A stretch of DNA of 64,000 bases. It comes from Mycolicibacter arupensis (GTDB taxonomy: Bacteria > Actinomycetota > Actinomycetes > Mycobacteriales > Mycobacteriaceae). Position 1 is the stretch's first letter, and each line of letters begins with the position of its first letter. The DNA is taken from the NCBI RefSeq assembly GCF_002086515.1, contig NZ_MVHH01000022.1, positions 1-64,000 on the forward strand. The letters are read 5' to 3'. Positions 8,390 through 17,598 of this stretch are shown here, piece by piece. Both the position numbers and the translations under genes were made by a program. A model generated the notes under the pieces. It worked only from the letters and a program-made list of their open reading frames with translations, was not told the origin of the DNA and searched no databases.

Positions 8390-8439
8390 TTTGACAGTAT
8401 GTCGCTCAAGGTTTTAGAGTCTTGTTTGACAGTTCGTCG
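8390..8439 (+). promoter_or_regulatory. Promoter and paired direct repeats upstream of the small serine recombinase
   Basis: Two 15-bp direct repeats, TTTGACAGTATGTCG at 8390 and TTTGACAGTTCGTCG at 8425, are 35 bp apart and flank the GTTTTAGAGTCTTG segment (8411-8424) that is also found inverted at 10-25. The first repeat contains a perfect -35 box TTGACA followed after 16 bases by TTTAGA, a possible -10. The layout, with repeats flanking a core just before a recombinase gene, suits an autoregulated promoter, a recombination site, or both. Confidence 0.4.
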
Positions 8440-8444
8440 GTTGA

Positions 8445-9008
8445 ATGGAGTCAGCAGTGGGTCAGCGCATCGGGTATCAGCGGGTCAGCACCGTCGACCA
8501 GAACACGGATCGCCAGCTCGATGGGGTCGAGCTGGACAAGGTGTTCACCGACAAGGCCAGTGGGAAGGATGTCAACCGTCCGGAGTTGGCTCGTGCGATC
8601 GACTATGTTCGCGAGGGGGACACGCTGGTGGTCCACTCGATGGACCGCCTGGCTCGCAACCTGGAAGACCTGCGCCGGATCGTTCGGGAACTCACCGGCC
8701 AGGGTGTCCGCGTGGAGTTCGTTAAAGAGTCCCTCGCCTTCACCGGCGAGGACTCGGCCATAAACACGCTCCTGCTCTCGATGCTCGGAGCAGTCGCAGA
8801 ATTCGAACGATCGATGATCCTTGAACGCCAGCGCGAGGGCATAGCCCTGGCGAAGGCTGCTGGGAAGTACAAGGGCCGGAAAGCGGCCCTCACCGAGGGG
8901 CGGGCCGACGAGCTCCGTGCTCGTCTGGCCGGCGGGGAATCAGTGACCGCACTGGCCAAGGAGTTCGGGATCAGCCGGCAAACCGTCTACAACTACACCG
9001 CGGCCTGA
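8445..9008 (+). CDS. Small serine recombinase (resolvase/invertase family)
   Basis: 187 residues. The catalytic domain begins GQRIGYQRVSTVDQNTDRQL with the nucleophile serine in RVST, and includes SMDRLARNLEDL and the AEFERSMILERQREGI long helix. The C-terminal 45 residues form a helix-turn-helix (VTALAKEFGISRQTVYNY) typical of the Hin/Tn3 resolvase group. Start is ATG at 8445, with GTG at 8457 as an alternative. It stands apart from the large integrase and may be the remains of a nested transposon, a dimer resolution system or an inversion enzyme. The upstream repeats and the inverted partner at 10-25 are its likely binding sites. Confidence 0.92.
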   Translation: MESAVGQRIGYQRVSTVDQNTDRQLDGVELDKVFTDKASGKDVNRPELARAIDYVREGDTLVVHSMDRLARNLEDLRRIVRELTGQGVRVEFVKESLAFTGEDSAINTLLLSMLGAVAEFERSMILERQREGIALAKAAGKYKGRKAALTEGRADELRARLAGGESVTALAKEFGISRQTVYNYTAA

Positions 9009-9014
9009 ACTGGC

Positions 9015-10538
9015 TTAGATTATTCCCAACTGGCGCATGAGCTCTTCGTCTTGCCAGCGTCGCCATTCTTCGTCGATGTCGTTCGCATCGACATCATCCG
9101 GTGCGGGGGTCGCGTCTCCTCGCGGCCTGGCGCGCTCTGCATCGATGCGGGCCGTCAACTTCGCTCGCTTCTCCTTGCCTCCACGCTCGGCTGCCAGCTT
9201 CTCAGCGACCTGGTCCACGTCAGCGGGCACGGAGTAGACCGTGCCCTGCTTGACCAACATCTCGGCCTCAACCAATGCCTTCAGCGCATCCCGCGCTGTG
9301 TCAACACCCATTCCGCCCGCCGTTGCGATCTGCTTCGCACGGCAGACGCCACCATCAACCAAATCGAACACATGCGAGTGCCGGCCAGTAAGGCCGTCAC
9401 TCAGCCAAACATCACCAAGGGGATCTACGGAGAATCCCCTTATAGGGGATTCTCCCTTACTAATAACTGTGGTGGATTCCCCCAGTATCGGTGCGTATTC
9501 GGCAGCACCTTCGTCGTCGGTGCCCACGACGCACAGCCGACCGGAGACAGTCAACCGTCTTACCGCTGAACCGATGGTCTTCGGCTCCAGGCCGGTCAAC
9601 AACGCCAGCGTCCGCAGACTCGCCGTTGCCGACATCAACCCAGTCGCCTCGCACAGCCGTACGACCGCGAGCTGCACCTTGCGGTCGGTGGTGCCCGTCT
9701 TGCCGTTCCACAGGCCGTACCGTGCCGACGAACTGAGCTGCTGCAGTACATCTACCAGGTACCGCGACCGCGCGATGGGGTTCGGCGCGTCAGCTCCGGA
9801 GTACTTCTGCAGCGCGCCCCTGAGCGCACTTTTGATCCACGACACGTCGTCACCGAGGTAGGCGTTCTCCAGCATCTGAGCACCTATCGCCCCCTTGAGG
9901 CGGATCACCGCTGGAGCAACCTGCAGAAACACGGCATTGCGTTCACCTGGTCCCGCATCGGCGAACTTATCGACCAACGACTGGACGACAGCGTCATCGT
10001 CATCGCTAGAGGCCGGTTCAGGAGCGATCCCTGAGTCCTGACCTTTGTCGATGGCTGCGATCAACCCCAGCGGAGCCGCCGCCGGCTCGACGTCGTTGAC
10101 CAGCGCGTAAGTCCGGTTAACCCCGTCTTCGCAGCGGATGACACTGCCGGGAAGCATGACCGAATGCGGGATGTCGATCCCAGCGCCGAGCCCGCGATGG
10201 GTGATGCGGACATCGTTGGGGATCGTGAAGATCAAGTGGGTGCCAAAACCGTCAGGATGCGGGGTGACCGTCTGGACGGCCCTCGTATCGGGCAGGTCCG
10301 GGAACCGCCCGCGTAGTGCCTCCACAGAGCCGCCATTCTTCGGGTCCACATCCACCACCAGCAGTCCGCCGGTGCCGTTGACCACCTTCGCATTGCCCTT
10401 GAGCATGTCCAGGTTCCGCCGCGTATCGATCAGGTTCCAGCTAGCGCAGCCCTTCTTGATCTTCTTCGTCCTGCCGGAGCCAGGCAGGAGCACGCACTTC
10501 CGGTCCCAGTAGAACTGGAGGTACTTCATCGAGGGCAT
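9015..10538 (-). CDS. Prim-Pol type primase/polymerase of the element
   Basis: 507 residues from the ATG at 10538, with CAGGA about 10 bases upstream; the frame stays open further upstream but only as antisense of hsdM. The N-terminal domain has the archaeo-eukaryotic primase signature LVVDVDPKNGG (D-x-D metal ligands near residue 60) and a later PHPDGFGTHLIF segment, as in bifunctional DNA primase/polymerase proteins. The C-terminal half is helical with a winged-helix-like part and an acidic end. No helicase Walker motifs are present, so it differs from the usual prim-pol-helicase fusions and would need a host or separate helicase. It likely primes replication of the excised element. It is convergent with the recombinase at 8445, with a 6-bp gap. 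Confidence 0.82.
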   Translation of the reverse strand: MPSMKYLQFYWDRKCVLLPGSGRTKKIKKGCASWNLIDTRRNLDMLKGNAKVVNGTGGLLVVDVDPKNGGSVEALRGRFPDLPDTRAVQTVTPHPDGFGTHLIFTIPNDVRITHRGLGAGIDIPHSVMLPGSVIRCEDGVNRTYALVNDVEPAAAPLGLIAAIDKGQDSGIAPEPASSDDDDAVVQSLVDKFADAGPGERNAVFLQVAPAVIRLKGAIGAQMLENAYLGDDVSWIKSALRGALQKYSGADAPNPIARSRYLVDVLQQLSSSARYGLWNGKTGTTDRKVQLAVVRLCEATGLMSATASLRTLALLTGLEPKTIGSAVRRLTVSGRLCVVGTDDEGAAEYAPILGESTTVISKGESPIRGFSVDPLGDVWLSDGLTGRHSHVFDLVDGGVCRAKQIATAGGMGVDTARDALKALVEAEMLVKQGTVYSVPADVDQVAEKLAAERGGKEKRAKLTARIDAERARPRGDATPAPDDVDANDIDEEWRRWQDEELMRQLGII

Positions 10539-10754
10539 GTGGTCATTCCTGCTGTCTGATCGCCGCTGTAAGCGACGAATGAATCCAATCGGTAACTTTA
10601 CCCAGATCGAGCGCTGCCAGCGCCTCCAGGGCGGCCAGAGCCGGCGCCAGGGGTAAGCGGCGCCGGACTCGCCCGGCGTCTCGTCAGATGCCGCTCGGTT
10701 GTTGACCAGAGTTGTAATACTGGCCGAAATTTCGGATCGAGAGAGCGGGTGGTG

Positions 10755-12335
10755 ATGGCTCGTCCCAGGACGAAGGCGAAGACCGAGACCAAGACGTTGG
10801 AGCAGCGACTGTGGGACGCAGCCGACGCCCTCCGTGGCAACCAGGAGCCGTCGGAGTACAAGCACGTCGTCCTCGGTCTGGTGTTCCTGAAGTACATCTC
10901 CGATCGGTTCGAGGAACGCCGCACAGCCATCGAGGCTGCACTCTCTGACCCTGACTCTGAGGAGTACATCCCCAACGAGCAGCGGAGAGCGCAGTTCATC
11001 GAAGACCGCGATGAGTACGCCAGCCACAACGTGTTCTGGGTGCCGCCAGAGGCCCGCTGGCAGCACATCCAAGATCGCGCCAAGCTGCCCAGCATCGGCC
11101 AGGACATCGACGCCGCGATGGACCTGATCGAGAAGGAAAACCCCAGTCTGCGAGGCGTGCTGCCCCGCAACTACGCCCGCGAAGGGCTCGACAAGGGACG
11201 GCTCGGCAAGCTGGTTGACCTGATCGGCAGTATCGGATTTACGGAGACCGACGATCACGGTTCCGATGACGTGCTGGGGCGCGTCTACGAGTACTTCCTC
11301 GGCCAGTTCGCCGGCAAGGAGGCCGGCAAGGACGCTGGGGCCTTCTACACCCCTCGTTCGGTGGTGAAGACCCTCGTCGAGATGCTGGAGCCGTATAAGG
11401 GGAGGGTATTCGACCCGGCCTGCGGAACGGGCGGCATGTTCGTGCAGTCGGAGCGGTTTGTGAAGGCCCACGGTGGCAGGCGCACCGATATCAGCATCTA
11501 CGGCCAAGAGTTCACTGAAGCAACGTGGAAGTTGGCCAAGATGAATCTTGCCCTACGTGGTATCGAGGCCGATCTCGGTGAACGTTCCGCCGACTCCTTC
11601 ACTCAAGACCTCCACCAGGACCTACGCGCCGACTTCGTGATCGCCAACCCCAAGTTCAACGATTCAGGCTGGTGGGACGCGAAGCTAGCCGACGATCCTC
11701 GGTGGAAATACGGGACCCCGCCCGAAGGAAACGCCAACTTCGCCTGGGTTCAGCACTTCATCTACCACCTTTCGCCCAAGGGCACAGCTGGGTTTGTTCT
11801 GGCGAACGGATCACTGTCATCGAAGATGGGGGGCGAGGGCGAGATCCGCCAGAAGCTGGTCGAGGCAGACTTGGTGGACTGCATCGTCGCCATGCCCGAC
11901 AAACTGTTCTTCAACACCGGCATCCCGGTCAGCTTGTGGTTCGTCTCCAAAGATCGGCACGGCAACGGGCACCGCAGGCGCACGGGTGAGGTGCTGTTCA
12001 TCGACGCACGGAAACTCGGCACCAGGGTCACCCCTCGGCTACGCGAGCTGTCCGACGCTGACATCGCTAAGGTTGCCGACACCTACCATTCCTGGCGGAA
12101 CCGCGATGGTGGCTATGAGGACGTGCCTGGCTTCGCCAAGGCTGCGAGCCAGGACGAGATCGAGCAACATGATTTCGTGTTGTCGCCGGGTTTCTACGTG
12201 GGAACTGAGGAAGTCGAGGCCGATGACGAGCCTCTCGATGAGAAGATTGCTCGACTCGCCGCGGAACTTTACTCTGAGTTCGACCGAGGTAGAGAACTTG
12301 ATGACATAATTCGCTCGCAATTGGAGATGCTATGA
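10755..12335 (+). CDS. hsdM: Type I restriction-modification methyltransferase subunit
   Basis: About 526 residues. The N-terminal helical domain (LEQRLWDAADALRG) is followed by the N6-adenine methyltransferase fold: AFYTPRSVVKTLVEML, SAM-binding FDPACGTGGM near residue 220, and catalytic NPKF near 300, a variant of the NPPF motif that still places Asn-Pro for adenine methylation. Several starts are possible (GTG 10749, GTG 10752, ATG 10755); ATG is chosen. It is the first gene of a tight three-gene operon, overlapping hsdS by ATGA. Methylates the asymmetric bipartite target selected by HsdS, protecting element and host DNA. Confidence 0.95.
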   Translation: MARPRTKAKTETKTLEQRLWDAADALRGNQEPSEYKHVVLGLVFLKYISDRFEERRTAIEAALSDPDSEEYIPNEQRRAQFIEDRDEYASHNVFWVPPEARWQHIQDRAKLPSIGQDIDAAMDLIEKENPSLRGVLPRNYAREGLDKGRLGKLVDLIGSIGFTETDDHGSDDVLGRVYEYFLGQFAGKEAGKDAGAFYTPRSVVKTLVEMLEPYKGRVFDPACGTGGMFVQSERFVKAHGGRRTDISIYGQEFTEATWKLAKMNLALRGIEADLGERSADSFTQDLHQDLRADFVIANPKFNDSGWWDAKLADDPRWKYGTPPEGNANFAWVQHFIYHLSPKGTAGFVLANGSLSSKMGGEGEIRQKLVEADLVDCIVAMPDKLFFNTGIPVSLWFVSKDRHGNGHRRRTGEVLFIDARKLGTRVTPRLRELSDADIAKVADTYHSWRNRDGGYEDVPGFAKAASQDEIEQHDFVLSPGFYVGTEEVEADDEPLDEKIARLAAELYSEFDRGRELDDIIRSQLEML

Positions 12336-13510
12336 ATTTGGACGGATCAACGTTCCCGTCCGTCCGGCTTGTCGACCTCTGTAGAGGTGATCGATCGATC
12401 ACTTATGGCATTGTGAAAGTCGGTCAGTTTGTCGACGGCGGAGTCCGAGTGATCCGAGGCGGTGATATTCGAAACAATAGAATTACTGTAGATGAGAGCA
12501 AGTGTGTGAGCGAGGAGGTAAGTCGGCAGTTTAAACGCACCATCTTGCGTGGCGGCGAGATTGTTTTAAATTTGATTGCTGAGCCTGGGCATAGCGCAAT
12601 CGTTCCTGCTTCGCTGGTTGGCGCGAATGTCACCCGTGATGTGGCCGTAATACCGGTCTGTGGCACTGATGCTCGGTTCATAAATTATTATTTTCAGTCA
12701 CCGCAGTGTATCGAATGGCTTCGCGCTCATCTCCAGGGAAGCGTAACGCTAAAGATCAACTTGGGAACATTGGCGGCGCTTCCTGTGCCGGTTCCTTCAG
12801 ACGATGAGCAGCAGCGTGTCGTCGCAGTGCTTGGTGCTCTTGACGACAAGATCGAGTCGAATCGTCGCCTGACTGTGCTTATTCCGCGACTGATCCGCGC
12901 CATAATTACCAATGCCCTCGGCGAAGAGTCGACCGAGATCTCCGTCGCTGATCTAGCTCGTTTCGTCAACGGTGGAGCATTTACAAGAGGAGCGTCTGGA
13001 ACTGGCCGTATCGTAATTCGGATTGCGGAACTCAACACCGGTCCTAGCGGCTCGACAGTCTATAGCGACATTGATGTGCCTGATGAGAAGACGGCCAGGC
13101 CGGGAGACGTCTTGATGTCCTGGTCGGGCACGCTAGGAGTATATCGGTGGGTCCTAGGGGAAGCGATCATCAACCAGCACATCTTCAAGGTTATTCCCGC
13201 AGAAGGGTTCCCCGCCTGGTTGGTGTTCGATCGACTCGATGCGATCATTCACGTGTTTCAACGTATCGCCAAGGACAAGGCGACAACCATGGGCCACATC
13301 CAACGTGGCCACCTCGCTTCGACGACAGTTGCAGTGCCTCGCGCTGATGTGATTCGGGAACTCCACGGCCGGCTCCAACCACTGTGGGAACGTCTTTTGG
13401 TTGCCGAGCAGGAGAACCTTCGACTTGCGAAATTGCGCGATGCGCTCCTCCCGGAGTTGCTTTCCGGGCGCCTCCGCGTACCCGAAGTAGCCGAGGCCGT
13501 GGCGTCGTGA
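12332..13510 (+). CDS. hsdS: Type I restriction-modification specificity subunit
   Basis: 392 residues with the expected two target-recognition domains (about 5-150 and 205-345), each followed by a conserved helical spacer: [14 protein letters not shown] near 168-181 and the C-terminal [30 protein letters not shown]. Each recognition domain reads half of a bipartite DNA target. The middle of the gene, especially 12,440-12,700, is clearly richer in A and T than hsdM and hsdR, with runs such as GTTTTAAATTTG, as is common for hsdS genes that exchange recognition domains. It overlaps hsdM at its start and hsdR at its end (GTGA). Confidence 0.94.
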   Translation: MNLDGSTFPSVRLVDLCRGDRSITYGIVKVGQFVDGGVRVIRGGDIRNNRITVDESKCVSEEVSRQFKRTILRGGEIVLNLIAEPGHSAIVPASLVGANVTRDVAVIPVCGTDARFINYYFQSPQCIEWLRAHLQGSVTLKINLGTLAALPVPVPSDDEQQRVVAVLGALDDKIESNRRLTVLIPRLIRAIITNALGEESTEISVADLARFVNGGAFTRGASGTGRIVIRIAELNTGPSGSTVYSDIDVPDEKTARPGDVLMSWSGTLGVYRWVLGEAIINQHIFKVIPAEGFPAWLVFDRLDAIIHVFQRIAKDKATTMGHIQRGHLASTTVAVPRADVIRELHGRLQPLWERLLVAEQENLRLAKLRDALLPELLSGRLRVPEVAEAVAS

Positions 13511-16500
13511 CGGCTGTCGATGAGTCGGTGATTGAGGACGCCGCACTGGAATGGTTCGCCCAGCTTGGCTACGAGCGGCAGCATGGCCCCGATTTGGCTC
13601 CAGGCGAGTCGAGGTCGGAGCGCGACTCCTTCGGGCAGGTTTATCTGTACGGGCGGCTCCGTGACGCCGCCACCCGGATCAATGCGGATCTCGATACCGA
13701 CCTGATCGAGGCTGCGATCAAGCGGCTGGAGCGGGCGGAGTCGCAGAGCCCGGTCGACGAGAACTCTCGCGTCCACAAGCTGCTCACCGAAGGGGTTCCG
13801 GTCGAGCACCGGGCCGCCGATGGATCGGTGCGAACTACGAGTGTGTGGCTGATCGACTTCGGCGACCCGGCCAACAACGACTGGCTCGCGGTCAACCAGT
13901 ACACGATCACCGAGAACGGCAAGAACCGTCGACCCGATGTGTTGGTGTTCGTCAATGGGTTGCCACTGGCGCTTCTGGAGTTGAAGAACCTGGCCGCTGA
14001 GGCTGCCACACTGAAGAAGGCGCACGCCAAGATCCAGAACTACCGCACCGACATTCCGTCGGTGTTCGCCACCAATGCGGTCACGGTCATCTCCGACGGC
14101 ACCAGCGCGGCGATGAGCAGTTTCGCCGGCGGATTCGAGCACTACGCCCCGTGGAAGACCATAGAGGGCCGCGAGGTGATCACGAACCTGCCTGCCCTGG
14201 AGGTTCTGATCAAGGGGGTGTTCGACCAGAACCGGTTCCTGGACATCGTTCGCAACTTCGTCGTGTTCAGCAACGAGACCGTCACCGACCCGAAGACCGG
14301 GCAGAAGTCCAGCGCTCTGATCAAGCGGGTGGCGAAGTACCACCAGTATTGGGCGGTCAACGCGGCGGTGGAATCCACGGTCGTCGCTGCCTCACCTGAT
14401 GGCGATCGCCGTGGCGGCGTCGTCTGGCACACCCAGGGCTCGGGGAAGAGCCTGGAGATGGTGTTCTACGCCGCCAAGGTCATGCGTGACCTCCGGATGA
14501 GCAACCCCACCTTGGTGTTCATCACCGACCGCAACGACCTCGACGACCAGCTGTTCGCCGAAGTGTTCGCTCCGGCCACGATCCTGCCCGAATCGCCCCA
14601 GCAGGCGAGCACCCGAACCGAACTACGAACCTTGCTGCGCCGCAACTCCGGGGGAATCTTGTTCACCACGTTGCAGAAGTTCGCCCCCGGCGAGGATGGG
14701 GACCGCAACCCGGTGCTGACCGACCGCCGCAACGTCGTGGTCGTCGCGGATGAGGCCCACCGCAGTCAGTACGGCTTCGGAGAGACCCTGGACAGCGAGG
14801 GCCGGTTGAAGGCCGGCCTGGCCAAGCATCTCCGGGACGCGTTGCCGGGAGCAAGCTACCTGGGCTTCACCGGCACACCGATCGAATCGACCGACAAGTT
14901 CACGCGGGCGGTGTTCGGTGATTACATCGACATCTACGACCTGACCCGTGCCGTCGAGGACGGGGCCACGGTCAAGATCTACTACGAATCACGCCTAGCC
15001 AAGGTCGAACTCAGCGCCGACGACTACGAGGCCCTCGATGCCGCTGCGGATGAGATCACCGAGAAGGTAGAGGAATCCGAGGCTGCCAAGGCGAAGTCAC
15101 GGTGGTCACGCCTGGAGGCCATCGTCGGAGCCGAAGAACGACTGGACCTGATCGCCGCCGACATCGTGCAGCACTGGGAGAAGCGTCGATCCGCCTTGTT
15201 CGGCAAGGGCATGATCGTGGTCATGTCTCGACGCATCGCGGTGCGCCTCTACGAGAAGATCGTCGCCCTGCGACCGGACTGGCACTCCGCTGATCCCGCC
15301 GAAGGCAAGATCAAGGTCGTCATGACCGGCTCCACCGATGACCCGGAGAACTTCCAGCCGCACGTCTATACGAACGATGTTCGCAAGCAGCTCAAGGCTC
15401 GCGCCAAGAACCCCGACGACCCGTTGGAGTTGGTGATCGTCCGCGATATGTGGCTGACCGGGTTCGACGCCCCGTCGCTGCACACGATGTACATCGACAA
15501 GCCGATGCAGGGTGCCGGGCTCATGCAGGCCATCGCTCGGGTGAACCGCAAGTTCCGCGACAAACCTGGTGGGCTGATCGTCGATTACATCGGGTTGTTC
15601 GCCAATCTCCAGAAGGCGCTAGCCGAGTACTCGCCCAGTGACCGTGATCAAGCCGGCGTACCCATCGAGGACTTGGTCGCCGTCATGTTGGAGAAGCATG
15701 ACATCGTCCGTGGCCTGCTGCACGGCTGCGAATACGACTCATCGCCGGACCTGTCTGCTGCTGAGCGGCTTACCCAGCACGCCAAGGTGATCGACTTCAT
15801 CATGGCTGATCCCGACCGGACCGAACGGTTCGTTGACCAGGTGCTAGCACTGGCCAAGGTGTTCGCCCTGTGCGGGGCACGAGACGAGGCAGCAGAAATC
15901 GGCAACGATGTGCGACTGTTCATCGACGCCCGCTCGGCGATTCTCAAGATTCAGAATCCCGCTGCCACACCGGGCTCGGGGCGGGTCGAAATCGACACTG
16001 CCATCGCCCAACTGGTCAACGAGGCCGTCTCCGCCGACGAAGTGATAGATATTTACAAGTTGGCCGGCGTGGACACCCCCGAGCTGTCCCTGCTCTCGGA
16101 TGAGTTCCTTGACACCCTGGCGGACAAGGAGAAGCCGAACCTGCAGATGGGCCTACTGCGTCGGCTCATCAACGACGAGATCAAGACCGTGCGGCGCACC
16201 AACATAGTGCAGGCTCGGAAGTTCTCCGAGCAGCTCGAAGAGGCCATCAACCGCTACACCAACAGGTCGTTGACCACCGCCGAGATCATCGCCCGCTTGG
16301 TCGAACTGGCCAAGGAGATGCGGGATGACAAGAAGCGTCACGAGGAACTGGGCCTGCATGCGGACGAGATCGCCTTCTACGATGCCATCGTCCAGAACGA
16401 CGCCGCCGTGCTGCAGATGGGCGACGCGACCCTGAAGACAATCGCCCACAAGCTGGTCGAGGCGGTGCGATCCAGCGCCACCATCGACTGGAATCTCAAG

Positions 16501-16740
16501 GAGAGCGTCAAGGCCGAGATGCGAACCAAGGTCCGCCGGCTCCTAGCCCGTTTTGACTACCCTCCCGACCACGAGGACAGGGCCGTGGAGTTGGTCCTCC
16601 AGCAGGCCGAACTGTTCGCGGGGAATGGAGTCAGTGGTGACACGGCGTCAAGGTTGGATGTGGCATACCCGCCGTCGGCTGCAGCCTTGGCTCACGACGA
16701 TCTGGCCGAGAGGCGTCGAAGCAATGCGCGACGTATTTAG
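13507..16740 (+). CDS. hsdR: Type I restriction enzyme endonuclease/translocase subunit
   Basis: 1,077 residues from GTG at 13507, which overlaps the hsdS stop. The N-terminal nuclease domain has the PD-(D/E)xK core [21 protein letters not shown] near 141-160. The superfamily 2 helicase motor follows, with Walker A TQGSGKS near 311, the DEAH box at 415-418 (DEAHRSQ), GFTGTP (motif III region) and ARVNR (motif VI). The C-terminal helical part contacts the HsdM/S core. All catalytic motifs are intact, so the system should restrict unmethylated incoming DNA by ATP-driven translocation. Size and layout match type I HsdR proteins. Confidence 0.95.
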   Translation: MTAVDESVIEDAALEWFAQLGYERQHGPDLAPGESRSERDSFGQVYLYGRLRDAATRINADLDTDLIEAAIKRLERAESQSPVDENSRVHKLLTEGVPVEHRAADGSVRTTSVWLIDFGDPANNDWLAVNQYTITENGKNRRPDVLVFVNGLPLALLELKNLAAEAATLKKAHAKIQNYRTDIPSVFATNAVTVISDGTSAAMSSFAGGFEHYAPWKTIEGREVITNLPALEVLIKGVFDQNRFLDIVRNFVVFSNETVTDPKTGQKSSALIKRVAKYHQYWAVNAAVESTVVAASPDGDRRGGVVWHTQGSGKSLEMVFYAAKVMRDLRMSNPTLVFITDRNDLDDQLFAEVFAPATILPESPQQASTRTELRTLLRRNSGGILFTTLQKFAPGEDGDRNPVLTDRRNVVVVADEAHRSQYGFGETLDSEGRLKAGLAKHLRDALPGASYLGFTGTPIESTDKFTRAVFGDYIDIYDLTRAVEDGATVKIYYESRLAKVELSADDYEALDAAADEITEKVEESEAAKAKSRWSRLEAIVGAEERLDLIAADIVQHWEKRRSALFGKGMIVVMSRRIAVRLYEKIVALRPDWHSADPAEGKIKVVMTGSTDDPENFQPHVYTNDVRKQLKARAKNPDDPLELVIVRDMWLTGFDAPSLHTMYIDKPMQGAGLMQAIARVNRKFRDKPGGLIVDYIGLFANLQKALAEYSPSDRDQAGVPIEDLVAVMLEKHDIVRGLLHGCEYDSSPDLSAAERLTQHAKVIDFIMADPDRTERFVDQVLALAKVFALCGARDEAAEIGNDVRLFIDARSAILKIQNPAATPGSGRVEIDTAIAQLVNEAVSADEVIDIYKLAGVDTPELSLLSDEFLDTLADKEKPNLQMGLLRRLINDEIKTVRRTNIVQARKFSEQLEEAINRYTNRSLTTAEIIARLVELAKEMRDDKKRHEELGLHADEIAFYDAIVQNDAAVLQMGDATLKTIAHKLVEAVRSSATIDWNLKESVKAEMRTKVRRLLARFDYPPDHEDRAVELVLQQAELFAGNGVSGDTASRLDVAYPPSAAALAHDDLAERRRSNARRI

Positions 16741-16742
16741 TG

Positions 16743-17432
16743 TTAGCAGGCAAATTGTGTAGTCAGGTAATTGTCAGTCGCTATTTCTTCAATTTCGAAT
16801 GTCGCAACAGGGTCTGGTGCAATACTTGCGAGGAAGACTTTGTAGAGAGAGGTCTCGCCATTGTCTTTCCCCCGAAATATTTTTTGTTCTCCTATGTTGG
16901 GGTAGGCGGAGCAGGATTTAAGGTCCGATGTGAATTGAATGACAACATAGGACTCATACCAGCTTGTGACGGCGATGCGTACGTCTCCTCCGAGCGCCGT
17001 AGATGAACTGCCTTTGTGGACTGAGACGGTCTCCCTTGGCCGTGTCGGCTCGGCGGATGTTGTAGGGGTTCGGGGGGTGGAAGTTGTTGTTTGGGTGGTC
17101 GTGGTACTCGTTCTGGCGGTCGGGGCGGGTCCTGCAGAGTCGTGACTGGGAAGTTTTTCGTCAGTCGGGTTTTCGCTGAAATAGATGACTGCGAGGGATG
17201 TGACGAGCAAACTGGCGGCGAAGATCCTGCAGGCATATCTTATCCAACGTCGGTGAAATCGACGCGCCACACCGATGGTAAATAGGGCCGCCGCTGAAAG
17301 AATCAAGACGAGCACCCTTGCGGGGCCCGTTGATGTCAACCCAGCCAGGGCTACGGCCAGTGCGCCGATCGCCAAGGCGATAGACTCCGCATTCCAATCT
17401 CGGGTTGGCCCCTGGGTGTGGCTATCGTTCAC
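16743..17432 (-). CDS. Membrane protein with a Thr-rich linker and extracytoplasmic domain
   Basis: 229 residues, convergent with hsdR and ending 2 bp from it. There are hydrophobic helices at about 16-33, 38-56 and 68-86, then a threonine/proline-rich linker (residues about 95-135) and a C-terminal domain of about 90 residues with two cysteines (KSCSAYP and the terminal C) that could form a disulfide outside the membrane. No family recognised. Its placement as the last gene before attR and its more A/T-rich 3' half (for example 16,740-16,930) mark it as element cargo. It could be an accessory exclusion protein or simply a passenger. Confidence 0.7.
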   Translation of the reverse strand: MNDSHTQGPTRDWNAESIALAIGALAVALAGLTSTGPARVLVLILSAAALFTIGVARRFHRRWIRYACRIFAASLLVTSLAVIYFSENPTDEKLPSHDSAGPAPTARTSTTTTQTTTSTPRTPTTSAEPTRPRETVSVHKGSSSTALGGDVRIAVTSWYESYVVIQFTSDLKSCSAYPNIGEQKIFRGKDNGETSLYKVFLASIAPDPVATFEIEEIATDNYLTTQFAC

Positions 17433-17598
17433 GCCGAAATCTTATGCGACATGCGAATTTTTTCCGTTACGGGGCTGGAGTCGGATCGATGCACGTTCGC
17501 AGTCTTCGTGGCGGGCTTAAATGCACGTTCGATCTGCGTAGGCGTCGTCCGTCGGGCTGTCGACCCCTCGCGGGTTGCTTATCCCTAAACTGGCGCCT

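Noticed and set aside
8411..8426. GTTTTAGAGTC resembles the start of a type II CRISPR repeat
   Set aside because: There is no array of repeats and spacers and no cas gene; the likeness is short and accidental.
10539..11507. N-terminal extension of the primase frame up to 11507
   Set aside because: This part is antisense to hsdM, is not protein-like, and a good ATG with a ribosome site exists at 10538.
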